A DNA stretch of 64,000 nucleotides from the NCBI GenBank assembly GCA_051294375.1, contig JBJCIZ010000744.1, positions 1,168,262-1,232,261 of the forward strand, given 5' to 3'. Below are positions 27,296 to 38,255 of this stretch, one piece after another (position 1 is the stretch's first letter; each line of letters starts with the position of its first letter). The position numbers were made by a program, and so were the translations under genes. Under the pieces are notes generated by a model. That model was given only the letters and a program-made list of their open reading frames with translations. It ran no database searches and was not told the origin of the DNA. The stretch is from Paraspadella gotoi (lineage: Eukaryota; Chaetognatha).

Positions 27296-30200
27296 CTATT
27301 CATTCGCAACCATGTCGTGAAAAACAGACCCATCATTGGCCAAAAGACGCTCAGGACTATCGAACTCAACAATCTCACCGTCCTTCATAACCATCACTCG
27401 ATCACAATCCATCACAGTTTTCAGCCTGTGAGCCACCGTGATCACGGTGCAGTCGGCGAACGACTCTCTCACGATTCTTCGAATGACTCGGTCGGTCGCG
27501 CGATCGATGTGCGCCGTCGCTTCGTCCAAAACGACGACGTTGCATCCGCGAAGGATCGCTCTCACCAAACAGATCAACTGTCTTTCCCCAACCGACAAAT
27601 TGGATCCTCCCTCGTTGATCTCAAAATCCAAAACGTCGTCCCTTTCGAAAATCCCGCTCAATCTCAATCTCTTCAAGGTCTTCTCAATCTCGACGGAATT
27701 CTCCGTCGAAGGATCGAGATTGCTCAAGACGCTGCCGCAAAACAAAACCGGATGTTGCGGAACGAGAGCGACTTTGCGGCGGAGATCTTCGAGTCGGATG
27801 GAGAGGACGTCCACGCCGTCGACGAGGACGTTGCCCGTCGGCTCCACGAGGCGGAGGAGGCAATTGACGAGGGTGCTCTTACCGGCGCCGGTTCTGCCGA
27901 CGACGCCGATCTTCTCTCCGGAGGCGACCGAGAAATTGAGGTTCCTCAACGCCGGAAAATCCGGGGAATACGAGAACGAAACGTTCTTGAATTCTATCGT
28001 TCCGAATCTCGGCCAAGATTCCGGCAGCGAAGTTGGAGACGTTCCTTTCGTCTCTTCTCCCTCCAACTCGCAATACTCCACGATCCTTTCCACGGAGACC
28101 ATTTGGCTCTCGATCTCCGCGCTCTGTCGCACCATCCACTGAAAATCTCCCAAGAGATACATGGCGTGAAAGAGGCTTAGCCCGAGCTGACCTCCACTGA
28201 CGCTGGAGCGAAGCCAAACGCCGAGAAAGCAGACGACGGTTACGAAGACGGCGCAGAGGATGTCCAGTCTCACAGCCAACCACCTCGTGGCGGCGATGAG
28301 GGTCAACCAGGCGGCGGAGTGAACGTCTTGCGCCGCGTGGAATTCGTCGAGCAGAATGGATTCGGCGGCGAAGGATCGAATCGTGACGAGGCCTTCGATC
28401 GTCGAGTTCAATTTAGAATAAACTCGACTCTTGGCCGAAGCTTCGAGTCTCTTGACTTGACGAAAAGTGGACAAGTAATAAGATCGGACGACGATCATGA
28501 TCACGACCAAAGGCGCCACCAACAACAACGCCCACGGAGTGACGATCCCGGCGACGACGACGCTGGACAAGCAATTGAAGGCCACGTTGGAAAAGTCGAG
28601 AATGGTCATCGGCAGATGGTCGTCGGTCGCGTTCACGTCTTTGGAGAATCGATTCAAGATTCTGCCCGAAGGATTGAGATGGAAAAAGGAAAGAGGAGAG
28701 GAAGAGACGGAGTCGTACATCGAGTCGTGGAGGCGATGGGAAGAAGAGACGGTCGAGTAGATGGTGAAGAGGCTGCGGACGATGGAGAGGATGAAGACGA
28801 TGGAGATAATGAAAGCATAAATCGATAATCTGTAGTCGTCGTCAATAACAAACGCAGAATTAGCAGACGAATTATTCATCATGGACAAGTTAAAGTCATT
28901 ACCCCTCTCCGTCCAATCGGACAACCAAAAGTCAGAGTAAACGCAAGTCACGTGAAAACAGACGTTTATCGTTATTAAGAGAGGAAGACAATGGATGCCG
29001 GCGACTGAAAAATATCGCCAGTAAACGGACCAGTTTACCGTTCCGATTTTGACTTCTTCGTTGGTATTTTGAAAGTTGATTGAAGCAGTTTGAGTTTCGA
29101 GATTGGACTGGATATATTTGTCGTTGTTGTTGTCGTCGTCGTCTTCTCTATCGTCTTCTTCTTGCAAAGACCTTGCTGCATCTTCGACGGAAATGGATAA
29201 CTTGGAATCCAGTTTCTCGTCCACTAACTGATCATAACTCCCTTCGAACCTCACTTTTCCTTCCTCCATAACAAGGATCCTATCCGCCTGCGGCAAACAC
29301 TCCCTCCGATGTGTCACCAACAGCCGCAATTTGTCCTTCAATCTCCCGCAAACGCAGTCTCTAAAGACTCGACGAGCCACTGCGGCGTCGACCGCTGCGA
29401 GAGGATCGTCGAGTAGATAAACGTCGGCGTCGGCGTACACGGCTCTGGCGAGACTTACTCGCGCCCTCTGTCCGCCGCTCAACGTCGCGCCTCTTTCGCC
29501 GATGGGCGTGGCCTCTCTTTCCGGAAAAGAATCCACGTCTTTCGTCAACTCGCAGATTCGCAAAACATCTCTGAATTTCTCCTCGTCGTACGGACGACCG
29601 AACAGAATATTTTGACGCAGCGAGGCGGGAAAAATCCACGGCTGCTGCGCCGCGTAAGCGACGGAGCCGGACAGACGCAGCGAAGCAGGATTCTCGGAGC
29701 GCAGTTCGCCGAGAAGCGTCAGCAGCAGCGAGGATTTGCCGGAAGCGAAGGGGCCGACGACGACGATCAATTCCGGAGCACTCGCCGAGAAAGAAATCCC
29801 GTCGAGAGTTTTTTTCGAGTTTTCCGAAAGAAAAGGAGTTTTTTCCGGGTTTTTCGATGGAAGATCCAAGTTTTTTAAGATTTTTTCCCGTTTGATCGAC
29901 GAGTTTTCTCGACTTGCATTCGCATCGAGTTGAGATTTTATCTTTTCACAAATTTTGTCAGTAACAACCACAACATCTTCTCTTCTCTTCCACTGCGCGA
30001 TTAAATCTTTCAACTCGATCCTCGCTTCGTCCGACTTATCTTTTTCTATTTTTTCAAATTCGGACAAAAGCAAAAAATTTTCGATTCTTTCCAACGCCAC
30101 CTTCGCCTCTTGAAGACACTGGATGGCGTTGGGGACGTAGAGGAACATGGCGTGACCCAAAAGACGCAAGAGGGCGAAGACTTTGAACAAAACCCCCGCG

Positions 30201-33200
30201 GAGGGACACGCCCACTTCCGGTCAACGTCCGTCGTCAAAACCAACGAGGCCAACAACAAGAGCAGACAAACTCTCGCCGAGAGAAAGAAAGAAACTAGAT
30301 TGAGCGACATGGCGAAGCCTCGTTTCAAAATGGCCGACACTTCTCGTCGTCTGAGACCGAGCAATCGTCGGGCAAAGACGGACTCCCAAGCGTTGACTTT
30401 GACGGCTTCGATGCCGGCGACGATTTCCCCCACGAGTTTGACTCTTCGATCGGCGATCGACGCCGCGGAAGATCGAAGGCGGGCGAAGCGTTTGGCGAGG
30501 AGAGATTGAATAGGGAGGAGGAAGAGGAGGGGAGAAAAGCAGACGAAACTGTAAAGACCTAAATCTGGCCAAAGGATGAAGAGAGAAGCGATAGTGGTCA
30601 GAGGACCCAAGAGGAGATAATTGAGAAAGTAGGCGAGGAGATCGAGTCGTGCGGCGTCGGTGGAGAGAAGGTTAACGATCTTATTGGGGGGGGGAGGCGT
30701 TAGGAAAGGGTCAAGTTTTACTTTGAACCGAGAGAGTTGGTGACGCTTTATTTTTTAATCATTATGAGTTACTATTTATTCTTAATACATAATCTTAAAC
30801 ATAAAAAATTAGCCCTTAATGAAATAATTATTACGATCGTAGAGCAAAGCGTTCCACAGGATCTCAACCGTAAAACCTCAATCGCCCAATCCGAACCCCC
30901 CCCCCAGACCTGCGCCGCACCGGAGACGTCGAAGGAGGCGCTTCGGCTCAAAGAAAAGACTTTCCTCAAGAGGAGACGAGAAGAGGAAATCCTCATCCTC
31001 GTCCCATTGACCATAATGGCGAAAAAGTAAGGAGGGTGGAGCAGAGTTTGGACCCAGGAGCAGAGACACACGAGGAATCCGTAGTAGAAGTAGGACCACG
31101 ACGACTCGGGGTTGGTAACTTGAAAAAAAAAGAATCGAATTTGAAAAGACCCGCCCCAGTTTTATAAGTTTGAGGGGGGGGCTTATTAAAACAACCCGGT
31201 GTCTTTAAAAAACGCTTAGTTTTTTTAACATACAATTTTAAATTATCAATACGTAAATATTTTTGCCTCTGCTTACGATCCTCGCATTCAGAGAAAAAAC
31301 TACTTTTTCCAGTATTGTTCAGTTACTATTAACAAAATTAATTTAATTTGCCACATAATATAAATTAGGCCAAAATACGGATTGGTTAAAACCATCTCCA
31401 GCTATTTCTAATCATATAAGAGTAACATTTTTGCAACTTTTAGAAAAAAAAATCATGTCCATTTTTGTCCATTTTCACTTTCGTCTTCAAATTTGAATGC
31501 CAAGGAAAGTTGAGAAAATTTTTTTATTTTGGAATTCCTTTCTTCCTTATCTTCTTCACCCTTGAGTAAAATATTTTCCTTATATCATTCATAGTTCACT
31601 TATGAATTAATTTTAAAGTTGACAAGTCAAAAAGTCGCAGTTTTAGTTTTTATTATAATTTATTAAACAAAAATAGTTTAAATTGGCTTAAAACTAACAG
31701 AAAATACAGTCCACAGAATAAGCTTTTAACACCTACAAAATTATCAAAAAAACTCTTTTCGTTTAGCCACAAATAATTTTTAAAGACAAAATTTAATTTG
31801 TGACTTTTTGTGACTTGCATTTATTTATGATAAAGAAAATATTTTCAACTCATTTATTAGTTTTAAAAGATGGGTCCTTACTGACGTTGATAAAACAAAA
31901 AAAACCGCATCCTTTTAACCCAATGGAAAGCGTCAGGACTTGTTTTTTCTGAAAATCGACAGATTTTGCGGAAAGATTTTCCGCAAAATCTGTCGATTTA
32001 CTAAATTTGCTAGGCAACCAAAATTGAAATAAAAACCTCCGTTACCATTAATATCCTTTCTTATAATGCATATTAAAGATTTTCTTTGATATGGCTCAAT
32101 GTAAATGTAGTGAGAGGGAAGAGGAAAGAGAAAACAAGAAAAGGAGAAGGGGAGAAAATGAAATAGGGGGCCAAAGGCAAAGCAAAATAGGCAAATGGGG
32201 GAAAAAATAGTGAGACAAATAAAAGGTAGGAAATGAGGGGAAAATTGGAAAGAAAAAGAGGGGAAAAGAAAGGGAAAGAGAGAAGGAGAAAAAAAGGTGA
32301 GGAAAGTGCATGAATGGCAGAAAAAGGTAGGGGCCAAAAAATGGTAAGTGACAGATTGAGAAGTAAGGGAGGAAAGAGGAAGAGGAAAATATAAAGAAAG
32401 AGAAGAAAGAAGTGAAGAAAAAGAATCAGGGAAAGCGTATGAAGAAAAAAATTGTATCAGATAATGTGGCGTCTTACCTAAAAACTTTTATGTAAGTAAA
32501 AGACGTGAAGATTCTTATGAGGAATTCGATCTTTAAAAATGATCTATACCATAAAAATTCGAACATACTTATATCTAAAATTACGCAGTTAATGAGATTA
32601 GATAAACAATCATTGAAGAAATCATGTCTTACCGTATTTTTAACTCATAGAAATTTACTTGGGAAGTTCTAAGTGATAAGAAGGAGATAACTTGAGACTA
32701 CCGTTTTTTTAAATGAAGTAAGCTTCATACTAACTAATGAGATCAAGAAAGATGGTAATTAATGAAGTTCAGATTTCGTTGTCTAAAAGACGTCGATCGT
32801 ACGTGGAGCCTTTTAAAACTGTATTTTTAAGAATTATATCTGTGTTAACTCTATGTAAACAAAGTTTTTATGACTAATCAAATATTTTTTTATTAGGTTT
32901 TACTAAAAACCTACTTTATTAAGTTAAATAGTTTGCTCAAAATTTACAAAGACTTCAGCAGGCTTTTTTGAATAAAAAAAGTCTGGGTCTTTTCGCGACC
33001 TTTCAAAAATTGAGACAAACCCTGTTCGGACGCGTCATCGATCGCCGATCCCGACGAGTAAAGATCGAGCAAAAGACCGAGAAAAATGGGCTGACAGATT
33101 TTAAACGTTTCCTTGACGACGTCGAGCGTCCAAAGAGGAAGGAATTTCCAGAAAAAAGTCTTGGCCAAAGCGCGCCAGAGACATGGGCGTGGCTTCTTAA

Positions 33201-33402
33201 GTTCTTGTTTCCAGTTGTCGTCGAGTTCTTCGGCACAAAAGGCGGAAGAGTCAGTTTTTAAGGGTCGAGGTAAATGTTCCCATTTCAACTGATGACGGAA
33301 GCCGCGTTGGAGTAAAGGGTGCAACCAAGAATAGAACCATTTGGATACGAGATTGGCTTCTTTTAAGGGAGAAGGTTTCAACTCGATCCGATTTTCATCC
33401 AT
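27296..33402 (-). CDS. ABCC4: ABCC4/MRP4-like ABC exporter, three exons
   Basis: A full ABC transporter of subfamily C; the MRP4 group exports organic anions, cyclic nucleotides and nucleotide analogues across the plasma membrane. Exons are 33402-33021, 31118-30910 and 30679-27296, in phase, giving 1324 residues (human MRP4 has 1325). The N-terminus carries the short MRP4-type segment (KPSPLKEANLVSKWFYSWLHPLL) without an extra TMD0. NBD1 has Walker A GPFASGKSS (about residue 505), signature LSGGQRARVSLARA (about 596) and Walker B VYLLDDPLAAVD (about 616). NBD2 has GRTGAGKST (about 1123), LSVGERQLICLVRAIL (about 1225) and VVVLDEATAHID (about 1243). Two six-helix TMDs precede the NBDs. Unusually, 85% of the protein is one exon, with introns only at the 5' end, unlike its multi-exon neighbours. 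Substrate is inferred from family only. Confidence 0.95.
31267..32034 (-). mobile_element. About 770-bp dispersed repeat with internal palindrome (copy 1)
   Basis: Present again in opposite orientation at 43377-44147. The two copies align over their length with scattered substitutions and small indels. Both include a long palindrome (here about 31955-31999) whose arm is AATCGACAGATTTTGCGGAAA. There is no open frame of note. It lies in the first intron of the ABCC4-like gene. Transposon class is not identified; the hairpin near one end would fit a non-autonomous hairpin-bearing element. Confidence 0.75.
32100..33020. other. Remainder of ABCC4-like intron 1, nothing further recognised
   Basis: Purine-rich (GGAAAGAGAAAA-type) at 32100-32420, then AT-rich. 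The antisense frames here are low-complexity F/S/L-rich and are not taken as genes. Confidence 0.6.
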
Positions 33403-33457
33403 CTCCAAAAAGGCAATTTATCTTTATTATGTTTATTATTAAAAATATTTATTATTA

Positions 33458-33985
33458 AGAAATTCTAAAAAAAAAAGTAAAATAATCTCGTCAAGCAAAT
33501 AATCTGGTGAACGTAAAGCGAATTAAATAATAGGCAGAGAAAAATTCTTGGGTCAAGAAATAAAGTAATTTTATTCCAAAAAAATTCTCTGAAAGTTTTA
33601 TGATTGGTAACCCAGCAACCTCAAATCAATCACTAAAGCAGTAGAGATCAAAGGCAACGTCTTGAATATTAAGAAATTCTAAAAAAAAAGTAAAATAATG
33701 TCGTAATTTACGAGATTACGACGTAAAGCAAAGAATCTGGTGAACGTTAAGCGAATTAGACAAATAGGCAGAGAAATCAAGTAATTTTCTTCAAAAAAAT
33801 TCTCTGAAAGTCTTATGATTGGTTACCCAGCAACCACAAAGCAATAAATAAATCAGTACCGCTCAGAGCCGAGAAACCCCTACCTTCGTGTTGGAGAATG
33901 AAAGTCTCTCAAAGTCTTATGATTCATTACCCAGAAACATCAAAGAAATCACAAAGCAGTACCGATGGTGTAGTACCGTGGTGGA
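33458..33985 (+). repeat. Imperfect about 200-bp direct repeats upstream of the ABCC4-like gene
   Basis: Two full units start at about 33458 and 33668 with aagaaattctaaaaaaaa, and share aatctggtgaacgt, gcgaatta, aataggcagaga, aattctctgaaagt and cttatgattggt. A third partial unit is at 33905-33965. They fill the spacer between the ABCC4-like start and the OAS-like 1 stop. Confidence 0.75.
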
Positions 33986-34071
33986 GAATGAAAGATGAAC
34001 ATATAGTATAATTATAAATATGACTATTTTAACACCAAAACCAGATTTTAAGAAATTTTAATAACTTTTTT

Positions 34072-35802
34072 TTATTTCCTCCGCCACCCCCTTTTTATAA
34101 GTAGAAGCGACGTCGGGTATCTTTCGGTCTTCCCACTTTTCAAATCGACAGCACTTGATACCAACAAACTTCCCATCGCCTTCACAACGTCGTCTTCGTC
34201 TTCGTCGTCATCGTCATCGTCATCTTCGTCATCGTCGTCAACTTCTACAGTCTTGATTCCTCTGCGATGGTCGTCTTCGTCTTCTTCGTCATCGTCATCG
34301 TCATCTTCGTCTTCTTCGTCATCGTCGTCAACTTCAACAGTCTTGATTCCTCTGCGATGGTCGTCTTCGTCATCTTCGTCGTCGTCATCTTCGTCTTCGT
34401 CATCATCTTCGTCGTCGTCAACTTCTACAGTCTTGATTCCTCTGCGATGGTCGTCTTCGTCTTTGTCTACGACATCGAATGCCACCTCCACGCTGCGTTT
34501 TCTTCCCACCGGAATCTTAAACGTCACATCGTAACTTCTCTTCGTAAAATCCTTAGCGGTTCCGACGCCGCCGCAAAAAAACTTTGCGGCAGTCTCCGCG
34601 GCGTCTGCGGCGATGCGTTTCCCCGCCTCCTGATGGTCGTTATTATCGAGTTCGACCAAAAACTTCCAGTATTGGAGAAAAACAAAGGCGCCGACGTTGA
34701 GCTGTATGGAAGAGAATAATCGCTCCAACTCGAAAAATGAATCGGAAACGTCGATCCTGGGAAACTTGGTCGCGCGCAAATAAGGCCTCGTCACGACGGG
34801 GCTCCGTTTCCGTCTCCAGTCAATATGAGATCGTGGCTCGAAAATATCGCATAAAAGAGACCCCGTTTTTCTTAATGTCCTTGAGGCCTTATTAAGACGT
34901 TCCAGGGTTTCGGAAGCGGCACGGCTAAACACTTGGAAAAATTCATCCTTAGCATCGATATGAATGTAACGGAGAAGGTTGCTGTAAGGATTCACGGGGT
35001 CCATGAGCAAAGGCCTTTGACGGGAGACTCTTTCGGGTATTTCGCTCCCGGAGTACAAGTAGTTTCTGTCTGGGCCGACGTTGATTCTTTCAATTTCTTG
35101 AACGAGAAGAAGAAACCGACAGAAACAATGAAAGAAAAAATCGACGGGTTTTCCCTTTCTTATTCGCGATTCTTCGCCAAAGGCGCGAACGGCCAACACC
35201 TCCAGGATGTAAGACATCCCGTTGACCACCTTTTCGAACAAGATGGTCTGCGACCAGAATTTGGCGAGGCGCGCTAGTTTGACCGCCATTGGGTTTTGAT
35301 TAATTATCCATTCTCTACTTTGCCAAGAGAGGGTGAGGTTCCTCGCCGCCTCCAACGGGTGTCTCGAATTCTCCACATACTCCAGATCGTTTATCCACTG
35401 TTCCGCCTCCTCATGCATCTCTCCGTAGACGACGCTGTCGCGGACGGCCACAAGATCGACGGGAATTCCCTCGTAAAAGAATTTGAGAAGAAAATCGGAC
35501 GAGCTAATGTCGGACTTTTTGAGGTCGGTATCTTGGACGAGCAGCTTTTTTATTTTGACCAAAACTTGGGACCGTTTGAGACGACGCTCGTCGTCTTTGT
35601 AGTAGACGACGGCGTCGATGTCTGCCTTCAACCGAGTAGAAGTTCTCTTGGCCAGACCGCCCACCAGTTCGCAGCGGACGATCAACTCGGGGAGACCTTT
35701 TTTCAACGATCTGAAGATGCGACGAATATTGCGTTCCGCTTCCTCGACCAACTGTTGGGGTGGCTTCAAGGCGTCCGCGAAATTTATTAGGAGGTCATCC
35801 AT
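34072..35802 (-). CDS. OAS-like nucleotidyltransferase 1 with acidic repeat tail, intronless
   Basis: Member of the oligoadenylate synthetase / CD-NTase fold, enzymes that join nucleotides into 2'-5' or cyclic oligonucleotide signals. 576 residues. Residues 48-68 give the active-site loop GGLAKRTSTRLKADIDAVVYY with metal-binding D61 and D63; the third carboxylate is D116 in IPVDLVAVRD. The C-terminal helical domain shows LARLAKFWSQTI, SYILEVLAVRAF and LLMDPVNPYSNLL, equivalent to the OAS landmarks RLVKxW, YALELLT and DPADPT. After about residue 430 there is an Asp/Glu-rich region with three copies of DDHRRGIKTVEV, absent from its paralogue. Product and activator are unknown; animal OAS usually needs dsRNA, but sponge-type forms can differ. 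The ATG is supported by the conserved MDxLLxNF start shared with the paralogue. Confidence 0.87.
   Translation of the reverse strand: MDDLLINFADALKPPQQLVEEAERNIRRIFRSLKKGLPELIVRCELVGGLAKRTSTRLKADIDAVVYYKDDERRLKRSQVLVKIKKLLVQDTDLKKSDISSSDFLLKFFYEGIPVDLVAVRDSVVYGEMHEEAEQWINDLEYVENSRHPLEAARNLTLSWQSREWIINQNPMAVKLARLAKFWSQTILFEKVVNGMSYILEVLAVRAFGEESRIRKGKPVDFFFHCFCRFLLLVQEIERINVGPDRNYLYSGSEIPERVSRQRPLLMDPVNPYSNLLRYIHIDAKDEFFQVFSRAASETLERLNKASRTLRKTGSLLCDIFEPRSHIDWRRKRSPVVTRPYLRATKFPRIDVSDSFFELERLFSSIQLNVGAFVFLQYWKFLVELDNNDHQEAGKRIAADAAETAAKFFCGGVGTAKDFTKRSYDVTFKIPVGRKRSVEVAFDVVDKDEDDHRRGIKTVEVDDDEDDDEDEDDDDEDDEDDHRRGIKTVEVDDDDEEDEDDDDDDEEDEDDHRRGIKTVEVDDDDEDDDDDDDEDEDDVVKAMGSLLVSSAVDLKSGKTERYPTSLLLIKRGWRRK
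34190..34470 (-). repeat. In-frame coding minisatellite in OAS-like 1 (three units)
   Basis: Units of about 90-95 bp each contain the segment encoding HRRGIKTVEV followed by GAC/GAT/GAA-rich codons of variable length. The antisense frame is poly-serine and is a shadow. Confidence 0.85.
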
Positions 35803-37489
35803 GGCGAATTTACGAACTTACGTCGTTACGAGTTAATATTTAAATATATTAATTACTACGGATAGCTTTTGACTTATCTACGTACATAGACGAGAATCTT
35901 GCTTAAAAAAAAATTCAACATTTTTCTAATAGAGAATTCCGTTCAAATCTGACTACCCAAATTGCAAACGCGTTTGCCAGAAATTCGGTTAAAAAACACT
36001 TGTAAAAACGCACGATTCCGAGAGCGTTACATCTGAAGAGCTTGTCCTATTCGTTTTATGGCATTTGATAAAGGATTTAATATCAAACAAGCCAGGGGAA
36101 ATGCACTACTCATCTCCGGAGAATTTTCAAACCTCATTTTTACTATAGAAATGAAAGGGAAAGTTTACAAACTTAAAATTGCAAACGGGATTGCTATATG
36201 TTCCTGTTACATGAGCGACTTCGAATTTCGCGATTCGGATAGCTTTGTGTCTGAAGAGCTTGTCCTAGTTTTCATTTTTCATTTTATAATGATTTTGACA
36301 TAAAATGATCAGGTTTAAATAAATAGTCCGGTTTGAATCGCGAAATTTTTATTTAAAAAAGAAATTAAAAGGAAGGTTGAGAAAAAAACTGATTTTTTCC
36401 TAATATCTTTTGAAGGAATAAAGGATAAAGGGATGGTAATAGTACCAAAATGAAGCCATAATCATAGGGCACATACAAGATACAATTTTAGAATTACTTA
36501 TGCTGAAACCTCCTTACAGGGTGAGTGTCAAACTAAGACAAAATTATAATGAATTTTAAACTAATGACACCCCATAAGAATAAATGAAAATTTAATTCTT
36601 TTTAATGATTCTGAAAGAAAAAAGGCTAAATTGTACTCTAGTAAAACTTTAAAGTTTTTTGGATAAAGAAAATGTGAATTTTTTGTCACTTAAATATTTG
36701 CTTGTCTGATTTTACAAGCATGCTTACAAAATTCTACAAAATATTATTCATCCCATCACAGTCTAAGTATTTATCTTCTTTTCCACCAGCAAAAAAGAAA
36801 TATTATCTTATTTAAGAGAACAGGGATGATTACTGAAAGGAGCCGGAAGACATTCAACTTCTTCACTTTACTGTCATTTTTCAATATAAAATAGTGCGAA
36901 TTTTTTAATTACTTTAACCTCTCACAGGCTTCACAAGACATTATACTTTCATAATATCCCAATGTTAATTAATTTATTATATTTTTACCCAGAAATCATA
37001 AAATAACACAAAGTTGTGGATTCCCTTCGCTCGTTTAAGAAAAAAAATTAACTAGCCGGAATTATAAGTTTGTAAGAGGAAGTCAGAATCGGCGAAAATC
37101 TTAAAAGGCGAGAATGTTGAAAAAAGGGGTGGAATTTTGATGGGTTTCCTAAGATTTCTCCACAATGTGAGGTCCGATTAAAGCAAAACTTTAGATTATA
37201 CAATATTCCGTCATTCCACATCTATCGATATAAAAATATGAGAAAAAAGTCACTGGCTTTTTTTTCTATAGCGGCTTCCTAACGTACATAATAAAAAAAA
37301 GTAAGAAAATAAAAATTGAATATAAATAAAAGATAATGTATCGATGTTAATTAATATAACAAAAAACCTTGGTAAAATTACTTTGTCTCAGAGTAGAAAA
37401 TTTGTCTCCTTTAATTTTTTATGACAAATTTTGAGAGTGGTTTTATTACAGAGGAGTACAATTACGGAGGAGAAAGGTGAAGAGAGTTG
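35803..37489. other. Spacer upstream of OAS-like 1
   Basis: AT-rich, no supported gene. Two related segments of about 90 bp at 35958-36050 and 36178-36269 share attgcaaacg at one end and a 19-base tctgaagagcttgtcctas at the other. A plus-strand frame of 81 codons (36058-36303) overlaps the second one and has no recognised domain. The spacer is longer than that of the paralogue, so an insertion here is possible. Confidence 0.5.
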
Positions 37490-37800
37490 GAGAGTAACGC
37501 GAGTCATAGAGAGAGAGAGAGTGCGAGAGAAAAACTGAGTGAGTAATAGGAAACTTCAAAAAAAAAAAAGAAAGAAAATTAAAGATTCCATTTCATGGAA
37601 AATAAGAAAATTAAGGACGACGTTGAGAAACGAAAGATGATGATGAAATGATAACGACGATTTAAAAAAATACGTCGACCCAAGTAGAAGAAGAAAACAA
37701 TAAAAACAAGAAAAATAAAAGAAGCCAAGATCGAATTATGAGACTCGAAAATCCGTGGACAATGCGCCGAAACACAAAGACGTCAATGGGGTAAAAAAAA
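37490..37800 (+). repeat. Duplicated 5' flank of the OAS-like unit (copy 1)
   Basis: Matches 39905-40262 in order: a GA microsatellite, gatgatgatg.taacgacgatt, gaagaaaacaata, agaagccaagatcgaa, tgagac, ccgtgga and caatgcg, with indels. Each copy lies 5' of one OAS-like gene on its strand, consistent with tandem duplication of gene plus flank. Confidence 0.7.
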
Positions 37801-38255
37801 ACAAAAAACAAAACAATATTCTGAAAAGAAATAGATAAATTATATCATAGAGAAGCAAGAAATCTCTAAAAATAATTTATAAATCAAAATATTCGATTGC
37901 AACGTCTACGCAGCCAACTTAATTGCACGATACATTAATATTAAAAGTTATCAATATCGTTAATATCGTTTAACAACCATACGCCTTCACCAAGTATAAG
38001 CCAATTTAACGCGTTTAATTTTTCGAATTAAGCGATCAATATTAATTAATAAGCCGATCAAATCTAATCCCTTATTCATGATTGAATTTACGTCGAGGTA
38101 ATTCTTTTTCAAATTATTCAAATTTGGTTATAAAGTTTCAATTATCTAAAAGCGAGAAAGTATGATAGGCTAGATTTCCCCCCCCCCCAATTTCACCACG
38201 CGGAATTTATCCTCAAAAGTGTCGTCGAATAGATCGTATAGATCTAGATATAGAT

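Noticed and set aside
27227-28180. Plus-strand frames of 234-317 codons opposite the ABC transporter
   Set aside because: They are antisense shadows of the ABCC4-like exon, with biased composition and no recognised domain.
34253-34719. Plus-strand poly-serine / poly-valine frames
   Set aside because: They are the complement of the acidic codons of OAS-like 1.
36058-36303. An 81-codon plus-strand gene
   Set aside because: It has no domain or splice support and overlaps a repeated non-coding segment in AT-rich sequence.
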